Shown: piece after piece, positions 1 to 12,335 of the stretch
How the letters are laid out: each line of letters starts with the position of its first letter
Position numbering within the stretch: the first letter of the stretch is position 1
NCBI GenBank assembly: GCA_013399875.1
Contig: VXAZ01007917.1
Span: 160,181 to 224,180 of the forward strand
Length of the DNA stretch: 64,000 bases
Direction of reading: 5' to 3'
Source of the DNA: Gymnorhina tibicen
Taxonomy: Eukaryota; Chordata; Aves; Passeriformes; Artamidae
Program-made: the position numbers and the translations under genes
The notes under the pieces: generated by a model
What the model was told of the DNA's origin: nothing
Database searches by the model: none
The model's input: only the letters and a program-made list of their open reading frames with translations

Positions 1-640
1 ATTTAAACTTGTTGCTTCACAACATTTTAGTGTTTCTATAACAGTATGTAAGAAGTAGAAAGTAAGAAAGTTAAGAAAACAGACAGAATTAACTAAGAAA
101 ACAGACAGGAAAAAAGAAGTTTTTGAGGAAGTAGAAAGCAACTGATGAGACAATCTTAGATTATACAGTGCAGTTTAATTTTACTACATGGACATATCTG
201 CTTCCTTAATTAAATCATCAAAATTATTTCTGAAAGCATTTGTACATTGCTGTTGCTAGAGAAAGTGATGAAAACTAAATAACAAAGCAAATTATCCAAG
301 GATTAAAATGTTTCCTTCACTGTGCAAGAAGTGAGAAGTATCTGAGTGTAGTATGAAAGTCTGTATTGAAATTCAGAGTTATAAAAAATAGTTTTATGGT
401 GACATTTTCCTACAGTATAATTAGGTATATGCAATACTTTCAGACAGTACATTCTGATTTTAATTCCCCCTTCAAAACACTTTTAGTTTCTGCTTACAGG
501 GAAAATATTAATCTGCAATCTTTCATGTACCCTGGCAAGTAAATTTAATTCTTATGATCCAGTGAATATCTGAAGTAAAATATATTTTTTTAATTATAAA
601 AAATTAAGAACAAGACAGAACAAAAATGCACTGAGATGAA

Positions 641-750
641 AATAAAATTAACAATAAAACTAACAAATAAAAACAAAAACAAAACAAAAAAAAACCAAAA
701 ACCAACCAAACAAAAAACGCCCAAAAAAACCACCACCAAAAACCCCCAAC
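641..750. repeat. A-rich low-complexity tract
   Basis: The plus strand is almost only A and C, built of CAAAA, CCAAA and CCACCA-like runs. The Phe/Leu-rich open frame on the opposite strand (660-872) is a by-product of this composition and not a gene. Confidence 0.85.
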
Positions 751-1284
751 CTATAATTTAGCACAAAAGAAAAACAGTTAAACAAAGCTTCAAAACTCAG
801 CTGTAAAGTCTGCATTAAACATGTTAAGGGCAACCTACAGAAATTAAGTTGGTCAGCAGATAAAGAAGTCAAAAATGTATAGAATTAAAAATATAGCTTG
901 GTGTAATTTCATACAGACGTTTAAGAAACCCATGTAATTCTGAAAACTACTGAAATCCAGGTAAAAATACATTAAACATTATGTTTCTTCTGAAAGTATT
1001 TTGTTTGTGTATTAGAAAAAAATGTCTCTATATAGAAAGTGTCTTTTGGAAAACCTTGATAACCATTTTATACTTCCTTATTTTCAATTTAAAATGGAGT
1101 TAGGAATGTAAAGTATTTATATATTAGTCCCCATCTTAGCAAAAGAAATGATTGTTTTGGATATAATTCACATTTAGTGAACTTCTTATCCCCACATCAA
1201 AAAATTTTATACAGCCTGAGATAAATTATTTGACTATAGGCAATAACTGAACTTATCACAGAGCTAGTGAACTGTTATACGTTA

Positions 1285-1322
1285 TAGTAATAATAATAAT
1301 TGTTATTATTATTTTTATTTTT
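1285..1322. repeat. AAT/ATT trinucleotide tract forming an inverted repeat
   Basis: A short run of TAA units is followed within two bases by a run of TTA units, so the two halves can pair as a hairpin. It is a simple repeat with no sign of function. Confidence 0.8.
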
Positions 1323-3755
1323 ATATACAAGAAATATGAATTTAGAAATGTTCTTTTAAAAGTTGTTTTTCTGGTTTTTGCAGTGGCTGAGTCTCATAGC
1401 CTGCTTTATGGTTATTGACACACCATGATTTTCTGATCTTCCAAAGTGAAGTCTCATTTTTGTCACTACTATTTTCAAAAGTGTAATTTCTGAAATAAAA
1501 GCACTAGTACATACTCAGATAAGATCAAGAAGTACCTGGCACATGTCCATTGGCATTCCCCTTAGGAAAACATCTCTTTCCCAACTTTCTGCTGGGTACA
1601 ACAGACCACAACATTCTGTGCTGGATGGGGAGAGCAGCGCTCCTGGCCTCATTGTCCAGACAGATCACTGCCAGTGACTGCTACCTAGAGCTTCATTTCC
1701 ACAAACTGCCCCTTAGTGGTCTTGGCCAAATTACTCTTCAGTTCATTTGCATGATATTGGAGCAGCAAATAAATGGAAAAATCTAGGCTTAGGGAGGAAT
1801 GGGGTAATATATAAAAATCGTACAATTTAGTTAAGGATGCTAAGCATTTACTGTCTCATGAAATCAAAACTATCTAAATTGTAAGGAATAACTTTCTTTA
1901 TTCCCAGCTCTTCAGATTTCTTTGGTGATCAGATTTTTGCAATGTCTTTTGTGAGCTGCTTTTTACACTCTCACAAAGCAATTAATTTAGTTAATTGTAG
2001 AATGTAGAGGCCTTTTTTATACTTTAATTTAGTTGCTCCCCCCTAACTAAAAAATACAAAACATTCAATTGATTCATCATATGAAGTATCAGCAAAGACA
2101 GTTTTATATGTGTGTAGTACTTCACAAAGTATAATAATATTCAGAGTTGTTCTTATTCAACAAAATCAGGGGAGTATCTATTTACTCAGATTAAAAAATT
2201 TAACACACAAACAATTTAAATATTAATGAATAATGGTTTCACTAAGTCAACAGATTTTTTGCAAATATCCTCATTTGTAATGGATGAATTTAGATTATTG
2301 CCTTTCTGCTTCATGAGCAATTACTGACTTTGACTTCATGTCTTATAATACATATGATATCAGTTTATTCTTCTGATGATCTGAGCAGCCTTTTACAATC
2401 CTTGTGTTTTGGCCTACCACCTTGTTGCTCAAAGACATGAAATGCTTGTTTCAGTTGAATGTCTAAAGTGTTTTACATGACATTTACATTTAATGAAATG
2501 TTGTATTACATGAATTACAAGCAAAGAGCATTAGGAAATACAAATGCAAATCTTAACTCCCAACAACAGACAACAGCTATCTAACCACTTAGTACAACAG
2601 GCAAAATGGCACTTCTGCCCTGGGCATTCAGCAGAAGAAGAAGTAAGAAAATTAAAGAGAAGTGCAAAAAACCCCACCTTGCTTCAATGTTTTTTTGTTC
2701 TTGAGAACCAAAAGAAAACCTGATGATTAAAGGTTTCAATCATGTATATTTACAATCCCTACAACCTTGCCTGAGCATCTAAGGCATACTTAAATATCTC
2801 TGATTATTCTTTCTCTCTGGCTACAAGACTCTTGCATACTTAGGGCTTTGGTTTTTTCTCCATCCAAGTGGTTTTTTCAGAACGCATTTTTGATGACTTT
2901 AAACTGAAATTTCCCATGTCTAGACAAGCCCATTATAACAGTAATTTTCTGTTTCCTGGGTTATGCTGGAAAGAAAACTGAGGTAATGAAAGTAATCAAA
3001 CCACAACAAAGTCCATGTCTGCATTATATCTTTATATTTTCTGACCATTTTTTACTTTTTCCAAATCCAGACCTGCCTTAATCCAAAATCCATTGACCAT
3101 AATAGTTTATCACTATTTCCAGATGAAAAGATTCAGAAGCTCAAATGTGTTATAAACTTAGTCACAGCTAATACGTCACAGTTAATATGGATATATGTCC
3201 TTTGGCTGAAAAAATGTTTGACTTAGAGCCCAGCACAAGACTGTTTATAAAATGCTATGTAGATGTATCTTCAAATATAAAAACCTTTGGCAGCGGGTGT
3301 TGTGGACAAAGTGGGAACTTCAGACAAAGTTTGTTAGAGAAGCCCTCCTGTTGAGTCACAAGGTACAGGAAGAACCCCCATGGCTTACCAAACCACTTCT
3401 CAGAGGGGAGCCCGGGTGTGGCTGCATCCAGTCTTGGCCTCAGACTTTGGTAAGAGTTTATGTCTAAAGATTAAATAGGTGTAGTTGAACCTTTATACAA
3501 ATTTGTCCTGGGGGATTAAGGATGGCAAACCATATATATATATAAATATGTATGATTTATTACAATAATTAGACAAAAATATCAGAATTATTTACTACAC
3601 AGTATAGGAGCTATAACAACTCCTATAATATAGTTCTCTATGAAGTAATATTGAAGCAACTATACTAAAGCAATTGTATTAAACCTAGCAAAACCAATTA
3701 TTAAGTAGTGATTGATGTCACCTGTGCCAACTGCAGGCAAATATATTTCACTGAG

Positions 3756-3776
3756 CCTCAAGGAATAACCTTGAGG
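3756..3776. repeat. Short perfect hairpin
   Basis: CCTCAAGG and CCTTGAGG are exact reverse complements separated by the five bases AATAA. No U-run follows and no gene is next to it. It lies in a moderately GC-rich stretch (3720-3900) that may be an old repeat fragment. Confidence 0.6.
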
Positions 3777-3992
3777 AGTGTCCCCACTCAAGGGAGGAAT
3801 CGCCACACATACACTCCAAGGAGGGATATGAGTAGAGCCTGATGTGGAAATTTGGAACTGAGTTTTTGTACTCAAAATAATTGCCTGCCAGTCATATGTC
3901 TCCAGGCCAGCTGTGTCAGCTCAACAGCTTTAGATAAGTTATCAGAAGTATCACTTTTTTGTTGGTTTATCCAGGTATTTTATCAGGTCTAC

Positions 3993-4643
3993 TGACAATG
4001 TTGGGGGCTGCCCGGGGCTGCACAGCATCCAGCTGCAGACGTCCTTGGTGTCAGCTGCAGCGAGCAGGGAAAAGCTGGCTCCTTTGCAAGGAGCAAGCCC
4101 CTAATGGGAGTGATGAGAAAGCGTCGGCGGAGGCAAAGGACGAGAGCGGGACCTTTGTATAGGTTCCAGCTGGTTTATTGTAGGTAGAGGGTCCAGGGAT
4201 AAGACCAGGCTGAAGGATCCAGGAACAAAGGCAAAGGATCAGGGAGAACACAGGCATTTATATGGGGGGGCGGAGAGGGGTGGAACAAAGGGAAACAACC
4301 AATGGGGCTTGACTGAGGAGAAGGAGACAACAGGGGACTAACCAATGGGGATAATTTAGGGGAGGGAATTACATGAACCAACCAATGGGACATTGAAGAA
4401 AAGCGAACTTTCTAGAACCAATACATAAGCAATTAGGGGAAATGCATAAACATGAACTTATACATAAAACCAAGCGGAGAATTCCTAAGCCATGAGCTTT
4501 GAAACCTATGAATTAAAAACCACTGTGAACGTATGAACCTGCCGTAACTGAGGGGTGAGAGTTAAGCCTCTGTGTTCTGGAGGCCTGTCCACCAGTCCTC
4601 GGACTGTACGGCCACAGTGGCCACCGCCACATGCACCGCAACA
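3993..4643 (-). mobile_element. Solo LTR, ERVK-type (class II), minus orientation
   Basis: The 651-bp element starts TGACAATG and ends CACCGCAACA on the plus strand, and is flanked by a perfect 6-bp duplication, GTCTAC, at 3987-3992 and 4644-4649. Six-base duplications are usual for class II (ERVK-like) integration. Read on the minus strand it has the order expected of an LTR: four CCATTGG/ATTGG modules (plus-strand CCAAT at 4299, 4342, 4382, 4418), a CATATAAA TATA box (4264-4257), then an AATAAA signal (4179-4174). There is no internal retroviral sequence on either side, so it is a recombined solo LTR. It shares the 13-base end ATGCACCGCAACA with the LTR at 15013-15497. The exact family name is not assigned. 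Confidence 0.9.
4257..4264 (-). promoter_or_regulatory. TATA box of the LTR at 3993-4643
   Basis: The minus strand reads CATATAAA. It lies downstream of the four ATTGG modules and about 80 bases upstream of the AATAAA at 4179-4174, the usual U3-R spacing. Whether it is active cannot be seen. Confidence 0.65.
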
Positions 4644-4649
4644 GTCTAC

Positions 4650-6543
4650 CACTTCTTCACCTTACTATAAGGGTGTTTAACTTTGGGATTGATGAGTCAG
4701 ACTGGTTTGAGTATTATTCAAAACCAAAAGCAACATGATACCCCCTCTTCATTTACCAGTGATAACTTTGCAAACAGGGCATTGTTCAAGTTGGTTTACC
4801 CCCTTACAGGCATCCTGCTACAGGGGGTTCATAAACATAGCCTATGGAAAAGCAGTATTTCCTACAAATATCTCTAAAATGACACATCCAATAGCTTGTT
4901 GTCAAATAGGAGCAGCACATAAAATCTACTCTTTTTCTTCTTTAAACCCTAAATCTTTATCTCACCCTTGGATATAATTTCTAAATAAAAAAAAAAAAAA
5001 ATTTAAAGTAACCATATGCTTGTCTACCACTAGAGGCATTCTCACTGAACTATAACTAAGTTGTTTTTTTTCTAGGATTGCTATTTGAATTCTGCTCATC
5101 TCAGTCTCAATTATTTTGTCTTTAGTTACTATTCTTCATAAAGTACATTCTTGTGAGACTTTCCAGTTAAGCAGGGACATGAGTAGTTATGAATGGCTAA
5201 CCAAGAATGACAAAAAAAGCTTGAGAAACACCTATTTAAATTTCCATAGTGACACACATCTAGAGATATGATAAACAAACATCCAGTACCATCTTCACTA
5301 TGAAAACTAAAGCACAAAGGCAATTAACATACGTCATGCTATTGAGATCTACATATCTCAAGATAAATCAATGTTATTTTCATTTTTACCTCAAATTAAT
5401 TATGGTTAATATCTCAAAAGTTTGGGTTTTTTGGTTTGTTTTTTTTTTAATATAGTTTTTCTTCCAGATTAAAAAATAAAAAAAGTTATAATGTGGAGAA
5501 AAATCCCAAACACATCTCTACAGATCATAGATGTGGATGTTGAGAAATAAGCTTTTTTATTGGTTTTTTATTATTAAGCTTTGGATAATCCATAATACAA
5601 ATAGAAGTCTCTTGGAGATAGGCTTACCGTAGTTTCTCTTGTGACTTTTAGTTCCTGTGCTCGGAGGAATGCATGCCTGAATCAGTTCTGCCCTTACAGG
5701 CTTCCCCTACTGAGTTCTGAGCACATATCTGACAGATGTTCTTGCTTTCACAGAAGGGGGGTTGCTTCTGTGCAATTCCTTGTTCTTCAACCTGATCTCA
5801 GCACTAAGATTCTGCTTTAATGGCAGGGATCAGCCCACTCCATCTCACATCTGCCTTTGTGGTAACTCTGTGGCTGTGCCGCAGTCTCAAAACAGTGCCT
5901 TACTTTATGCAGTACTCCATGACACAATTTATAATTTCATCATGGCACAAATTGCTACAGGATGTCATGAAAGTTAATAATTTCAATTGGTTTCAAGCTG
6001 TCAGGCCACTGAGAGCTATCAAGTGCAAAGAGGAAGACTATGGAAGAGTAAGTCTCTTGAGCCATAGATGACTAGACAGAGTGGGTAGTTTCATCATATG
6101 CTCCTTGTGTTTTCAATTACCATTTGCCCCAGAATATAATGTTGGCTGTGGTTCTATGCAAGATACTGAGCTAGAGACATTCATTCTTATCAAAATATCA
6201 TTCTGATGTCATTTAACTTCCAACATAAGTTAGTGTTGATTTTTTTTGTAGTAGAAATATTCTTTTTGATGGTCCTTGCATTATATTCCTAAAATTCCTT
6301 TGATTTTCTTTAAACTTTTTTTAATTTTTACACTTCAAACCAAGCAAAGACCTTCAAAATCTATTAATTTGGTCCATTTTATAATACTGTAATAAAATAT
6401 TAAATTGCAGTTTTCACTGATATGTTTAGTTCATTTCTAGATTCAACTCTGCTTCCACTGGAAAGAAAAAAAAAAGGGAAAAGTAAGCTGATAAGGTAAG
6501 AACTCAAATATTTCTTTTTCTTTTATATGTCTAAATATACACA
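4650..6543. other. AT-rich unique DNA, no gene seen
   Basis: Nothing is supported apart from an A run at about 4987-5001. Open frames at 5762-5977 and 5820-6071 overlap one another in different frames and have no recognisable domain. Confidence 0.6.
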
Positions 6544-6680
6544 TTAATATAATATAATAGAATATAACATAACATAACATAACATAGCATAACATAACAT
6601 AACATAACATATAATATAATATAATATAATATAATATAATATAATATAATATAATATAATATAATATAATATAATATAAT
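6544..6680. repeat. Compound pentanucleotide microsatellite (AACAT)n-(ATAAT)n
   Basis: After a few irregular ATAAT-like units there are eight AACAT units interrupted by one AGCAT (6566-6610), then fourteen uninterrupted ATAAT units (6611-6680). The long pure run predicts length polymorphism. Confidence 0.95.
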
Positions 6681-9103
6681 CAAACTTGTATTTTAAAAAA
6701 TTTAGAAAAAGAAAAGATTGTATATTTACCTGGTGACACAGTAAATATTGTAGTGCTCTGCAATTGAGCAGGTCCCTTCTTCTTCACCTTCTAAGGCTCT
6801 ACAAAGGTGGCCCAAAGCAGTTGGGGGCTCTTTTGTGCTGCCCTCAATAGCATGACAACACATCAAGCCATGCTGACAAGTGGAACAGGGTCCAAAGAAG
6901 CACTAATCCTCCTGTGGCAAAGACTGCATGCAGGCTTATTTTCTGGGATGTGAAGACTCACTACTCACTTTCTTATCACTGTCTACATGCTTAGCTTCTC
7001 CTTCTATGATAACTGAAATTGTAGTGAATAGCTGTCATCTCGCAGTAGCTGTTGCCTGGTGTTATCCTGAAACTCAGAGCCTGAAAGCACTCCTTGGTTT
7101 CCTAATTACAGGTACTACCCAGTAGAAATATTATGTTCCACACATCCAGACTGTAAGTCACGTCAATAATAAGACAGTCATTTCTGTTCATTTCCATCAT
7201 GAATCAGATGAGCAGTTTCCAGGTGTACTTATATAGCACAAAAAGCTTCAGGACTCTTGCTGAGTACCACATACAAATAACTAAAAAATACCATGTATCG
7301 AGCACGGTTGAGCCTCTACACATTTTTTTAATTTACATCTAGGGTATAGCTCCATATGCATGAAAATAAGGTCTTAATTACACAATTGTCACTCATTCTG
7401 CCTCTAACATGTTTTATTTGAACTACACATATAAATATGATAAGTGTGCAATATGTCCCAAACAATTAAGTATTAGCTGTTTATATAAAAGCAGGGTGGT
7501 ACTTAGTGATCTTATTATGAAGCAAGCCTCTTGTGTCACAACTAAATGACAAAAGTAGTGATTATAGACTTGTTATAAACAGAAGATGCCTCTGGATAAA
7601 ATAATTTTATTTGTGCTGCTTTTGTAACCAGGTTTGCTTCACCAATCAGTAAACTAACACTGACACATTGTCAGGGCAAGCTGATAATAATTAATAGTGC
7701 ACAGTTAGAATTTCATAGCACGTTATATGCATTTGGGGAAATAAGATAAAATGTCACTAATTTATAGTCTGTAAAAGCTTTAGCAACTTAAAGCTGCCTG
7801 TTAATACATTAATTTCCTTCATGGAAGAGTTGAAAAATTGCCTTGAAACACTTCCAGATCAGAATGGTGAGTGTGGTCATGGAATAAATTTAGTTTCTGT
7901 CTGCTGTATTCTAGTATTTCTGTCTGCTATATTCCAGCAAAGAGTTTTGTTCTGAAATAGAGCTATAAATATTAGTAAAAGTATTCTGTGCTGGTGAGGG
8001 AGGGAGGTCAGAGTAGGCCAGTGCAGGGCCTTTGCTGGATCTCACCGAGAATGGTCCAAGGTACTCTAAATTGCAGGTTGTATTAATTGCACACAGATTC
8101 TTAAGAAAGCTTTTCTTAGGTTTCTCTGAGTAGGAGCCCTATTAGAGCAGACATGGCCTGTCCAAGATCACCAACTTCTTGACTATGATGTCTTTCACAA
8201 GTCTCTGAGTACAGGGTGGGGAAGCTGGAGGGTTGCATTTCAGTGAAATTCACAATACTGACTTTCAAAGGAGAAAGAAATTATAGTGGCATCAGGATAA
8301 TACATTTTATAAACAGAATAAACTTCACTTCCACTCAAATATTTTTTTCAGGCTTGTTGGACAAGAGAGAGTCAAATGAGATGATAAAGTTCTATTTAAT
8401 TTAATCACCCGCTGTTTAATAAATGAACAGAACTTAATGCATTGTAAATGTTGATGTTGGACTGCTTATTTTAATTATAAAAACAAGATGAAGAATATAA
8501 ACTCACTGTGTAAAATATCAGTCTTGATCTTCCTTTGTTGAATGTTCATCCCATTGCTAATGTGTAGTAACAGCTTTATTGTACTCTGTTATTTTATGAA
8601 AGTGAGAATTAAAAAGTAATATAAAAAGGGCTGAGGAAAAGCTACAATGGTTTAGTTTGCTACTACAAATTCTGAACTTTTGAAACATGAGATTCCTAAA
8701 CTGAAGACAAAACATATTTATCCTCCTCCCAAAAGTATAAAGACTTACTGAAACTCTTTGAAACTAATGAAAAGATCATATTTTATCCAACACCAGCTGC
8801 TTTAGGCCATCGGAGATTTATCTGACTTAAAGACCAGTTTTAGACACCAAACATCATAAAGAGTTTAAAAGAAGGTACAATTATTCCAGCCCACTTGTGG
8901 AAGGAGAAGGAAGTGATGAATGATCTCTGCTTGCACAAGATCTTAGCGGTAACATAACTGCTTTTCTCTAAAGAGCAGTATTTCCAGCTCTACCTTCCAC
9001 TTCAGTTAAACCAAGACCTGTACTGACAAGGGACAATGATTTAAAATTAAAAATGGGCAGATTTAGATTGGATATAAACTAGACTTTTTTTTTTTTTTTT
9101 TAA
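6681..9103. other. AT-rich unique DNA, no gene seen
   Basis: No gene or clear transposon is seen. A two-copy 23-bp tandem duplication lies at 7894-7939. The stretch at about 7540-7860 has a complex, non-repetitive AT-rich sequence with a CCAATCA and several TAAT motifs, and could be a conserved non-coding element. That is a guess from texture only. Confidence 0.55.
7894..7939. repeat. Two-copy 23-bp tandem duplication
   Basis: TTTCTGTCTGCTGTATTC... (7894-7916) is repeated at 7917-7939 with three differences, giving a head-to-tail pair with no spacer. Confidence 0.8.
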
Positions 9104-9285
9104 GATGAGGGTAGTGAAACAGGCTGTCCAGAGATGTGGGTGCCTCATTCCTGGAAGTGTTCAAGACTGGACAGTGCTTCGAGCAAGCTGATGTAGTGAA
9201 ACATGCCTTTGTCCATGGCAGACGAGTTTGGACAAGATTAATTTTGAATGTCCCTTCCAATCCACACCATTCTATGATTTCTTTA
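9104..9285 (+). mobile_element. CR1 LINE 3' fragment
   Basis: The segment matches the remembered bird CR1 3' region: the GTCCAGAG...GTGGGTGCC part, CCTGGAAGTGTTCAAG, then GTCCCTTCCAATCCA and the terminal CCATTCTATGAT. It is 5'-truncated, as most CR1 copies are. A run of T (about 9077-9092) lies just upstream. Confidence 0.9.
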
Positions 9286-11326
9286 ATCTGGTTAGGTAGA
9301 AACAACTTTTAATCTAAATATATTGAGTAGTTTTCCTGGTTTCTTAATAGAGTAAATAGGGTAGACTCTGTTCAAATAAAGTCTATCATAGATTTTGGTC
9401 AGCTTTGCTGTCAACAGGAAAACTGATTAAAAATAAGGATATTGTGGTACTACATTTGCATTTATATAAAAAGAAAATATGCAAACCATCCAACAGTAAA
9501 AGAGTTAAACTTCTTGACTAGTGTAATATATATTAGACAAATGGAAAATCTTGCTGCACTTTCTTTTAATATTTCAGACCAATAAAGAATATTTTTCCTG
9601 TGGTTTACAGTAAATTCTTTTTGTTATTATTTTTTGTTTCTCTCTATTTTTTATATATCAACTAGGATAAAATGCATAGAAAAGCATTAATAAAGAATTA
9701 ATTTAACTGTGAAATCCCCTAATTAAATCAGTTCCACTATGTTTTCTCCCAATTAATTTTCTCCCAACTTGAATAGCTTATTAAGGTTCATGCAGTTTTG
9801 TAACTGGCTGCAAGAAACCTCTGACAATTTTAGTGTAAGTTCACCTCAGCACTCTCAGTTGAATTTCTCTTGGATATATAGTTGTAGGTTAATGTCAGAA
9901 CCTAACACTACACTTCAGACAGTGAAGTACAGCCTGTCATACATGCTTGCTAAACCTGGGGTATATAATGCAAAAAGAAGTATTATAAAACATATAGACA
10001 AGCAGCAATATATAAAAAATTTCTGCATCCTGTCTGAAATGTACCTCTCCAGAGTAGTTCTCCAGTACAGAGGTGGTACAGAGCTGGAAACGAGTGAATC
10101 AAGGAAACAAGAGTCAGGATTCAGAGCGATCGGCAGGGCAGAGGAAGGAAACAGGTAGATCTTCCTCCTTCCTATGAATTTCTATTTATCAGAAAATAAT
10201 CAACATTCAAATATTTGATTACTCTCCAATCACTTATTAATCTCATTTTCAATTGTGGTGATTTACTTGCATCAGGAGGACCAAATCAGAGGTATAACAT
10301 GGTCAGAATGAATTTCCATCTGATACTGTCTGACCTGGTATGGCAAAGGTAGACTCAGTTTAAACACAAGCCTTTCTAGAGACTACAACATTAACCACAG
10401 CCTCCTCAAGAGCTGGAGCAGAACACCAAGAGGTAAGCCTTTCCTGGACATTTACTATTTATTTCCTGCAGAGATGTGAAGAGGAGTTTGTGAGGTGTCA
10501 CTATTTTCTCATTATTGGAGACAGGATGGCAGGAAAGAATACTGTCCTTTCAGGTCTGAGAAATCCCAATACATGGCACCACTCCCAAACGCCATCCATT
10601 TCACAGTCCTGGTTCTACAGTAGCCCAGTTTCAGTCTTGAATGTGCTCTCTGAGAACTGGGTTGTAGGATGGGTCATCACGTGTTGGCAGGGAACCCTCG
10701 TGCTAGCCACAGCACTTTGGTGCGAAAGGGTAAATCTTTTCCCTGTAATGAATTGAAAGGCCAAGCTGCCAGAGAGGATACAGCCTTTGAGAATTAGCAG
10801 TGACAGAACACAAAAAAATTTTTAAAAAAATCAGAGGGTTGCTTTACTCTTTCCCGTAGAGTAGGAGAAAATTTAGTCTAGCTTCTGCTTTAGCTTCTCT
10901 GAGAGAAGATCATGGTACTTGCCAATTCCTCCAAGATCGAGGTTTATCTTTGACTATAGCAGTTGCAGAACATAACCATGTAGAATACAAATCCAAACAA
11001 CCCAAGTAGTATTTAAAGCTTGTTTGTCAAAGAAACTAAGCCCTAATTTAGACCAGCCAAAGAAATTCAGAGGCTAATTAAAACTGTTCACTTCTAAATT
11101 AAATCCTGAGTGGGATTTCAAATTATATGACTTCAGAAAGCAACATAAACAAGAAATTAACAATTCTAAAGAAAAACTCATTGAGGAAAATGTGTCTGAG
11201 TTACTAAGCCTTGCATTCAGAGCTGAAGGAAAAGATTCATTGTTTATTACTCCTTTTGCCCATTACCTCTCCCAATTATTATCCTTATCTCAAAACCTCA
11301 TCTGGTTTTTGGGCACCAAAAAGACT
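9286..11326. other. AT-rich unique DNA, no gene seen
   Basis: The longest open frame, 9769-10158 plus (129 codons), has no recognisable domain and no clear splice context. The part from 10250 to 10760 is less AT-rich and not recognised. Confidence 0.5.
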
Positions 11327-12335
11327 AGTGGTTTGACCCTGGCTGAATGCCAGACACCCAACAGAGCTATTCTATTACTCCTTCTACAAGTGGGAAAAGG
11401 AGACAATATATAATGAAAGGTTCATTAGTTAAGATAAGGACCAAGAGAGATCACTCACCAATTACCGTCACACGCAAAACAGACTCAGCTTGTGGACATT
11501 AACTGAATTTATTACCAACTGGAATCAGAGCAGGATAATGAAAAGTAAAATAAATCTTAAAACCACATTCCCTCCTTCCCAAGGTCTACCTCCTCCCCCA
11601 GTGGCACAGGGAGACACGGAATGGGGGTTATGGTTAGTTCTTCATATGTTGTTCCTGCCACTGCTTGGGGAGGAGCTCTTTCCCCTGCTCCAGCATGGGG
11701 TACCTCCCATGGGACACAGTTCTCCATGAACTTCTCCAGTGTGGGTCACTCTTCCATGACGTGCAGTCCTTCAAGGACAGCCTTCTCCAACGTGGATCCC
11801 CTACAGGGTCACAAGTCCTACCAGGAAACCTGCTCCAGTGTGGGCTCCTCTCTCCATAAGTCCACAAATTCTTGCATGGAGCCTGTTCCAGCATGGGTCT
11901 CCCATGGGCTCACAGCCTCAGCTCTGGATCTCTGCACCCCTGTGGACCACCATGGGCTGCAGGGACACAGCTGCTTCACCCACCATGGGCTTCACCACAG
12001 GCTGCAGAGGAATCCCAGCTCCAGTACCACCAGCACTTCCTCCAGCTCCTTCCTCACTGACCTTGGTTTCTGCAGAGTTGTTTCTCTTACATGTTCTCTC
12101 TCTGTGCTTCTCTGGCTGCAATTATATCTGCACAATAACTTTTTTTCCTTCTTAAATATCACAAAGGCCTTACTATCATTCCTGATTGGCTTGCCCTTGG
12201 CTAGTGGCACATCCATCCTGGAACCAGCTGCCATTGGCTCATGCCAGAATATGGGGGAAGCCTCTGGCAGCTTCTCACAGAAGCCACCCCTATGACTCCC
12301 TCACTACCAAAACCTGGTCACATAAATCCAATGCA
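11327..12335 (-). mobile_element. Long ERVL-type LTR (resembles the songbird TguLTR5 group), minus orientation
   Basis: The sequence resembles a common bird ERVL LTR of about 1 kb, recalled from knowledge and not searched. On the minus strand it begins near TGCATTGGATTTATGTG and ends near GGGTCAAACCAC. U3 has two CCAAT boxes (plus-strand ATTGG at 12185-12189 and 12233-12237), then a GATATTTAAG TATA-like site near 12151-12160, and AATAAA at 11513-11508. The middle holds five degenerate copies of CTNCTCCAGYRTGG at about 50-bp spacing (11685, 11731, 11782, 11830, 11883). I could not find a matching 5-bp target duplication, so both ends are approximate. The open frames here (for example 11621-12295) follow from the GC-rich repeats and are not genes. 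Confidence 0.8.
11685..11897. repeat. Five degenerate ~50-bp units inside the ERVL-type LTR
   Basis: Cores of the form CTNCTCCAGYRTGG start at 11685, 11731, 11782, 11830 and 11883, spaced 46, 51, 48 and 53 bp. Each is followed by a CCCATGGG- or CCTACAGGG-like segment. They lie between the TATA-like site and the poly(A) signal of the LTR. Confidence 0.8.

Larger units (their letters stand above)
1..3992. other. AT-rich unique DNA, no gene seen
   Basis: No exon, RNA gene or clear transposon is recognised here. Short open frames occur (for example 1550-1786 plus and 3252-3467 plus) but show no known domain. The parts at about 1530-1790 and 3290-3460 are less AT-rich than their surroundings and could be old, unrecognised repeats. 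An A-rich tract, an AAT/ATT tract and a small hairpin are listed separately. Confidence 0.6.

Noticed and set aside
5600..6060. Possible CR1 or exon at a less AT-rich patch
   Set aside because: Short blocks vaguely resemble CR1, but no ordered set of CR1 motifs or splice-bounded frame could be found.
6544..6680. Regular repeat array as a CRISPR-like array
   Set aside because: The units are 5 bp with no spacers, so it is a microsatellite in a eukaryotic genome.
9769..10158. 129-codon open frame on the plus strand
   Set aside because: No domain or motif is recognised, there is no Kozak or splice context, and composition matches the surroundings. This length is expected by chance in 64 kb.
11621..12295. 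224-codon open frame, Ser/Pro-rich
   Set aside because: It lies wholly inside the long ERVL-type LTR, and the open frame follows from the GC-rich repeats. Overlapping frames on both strands are also open.
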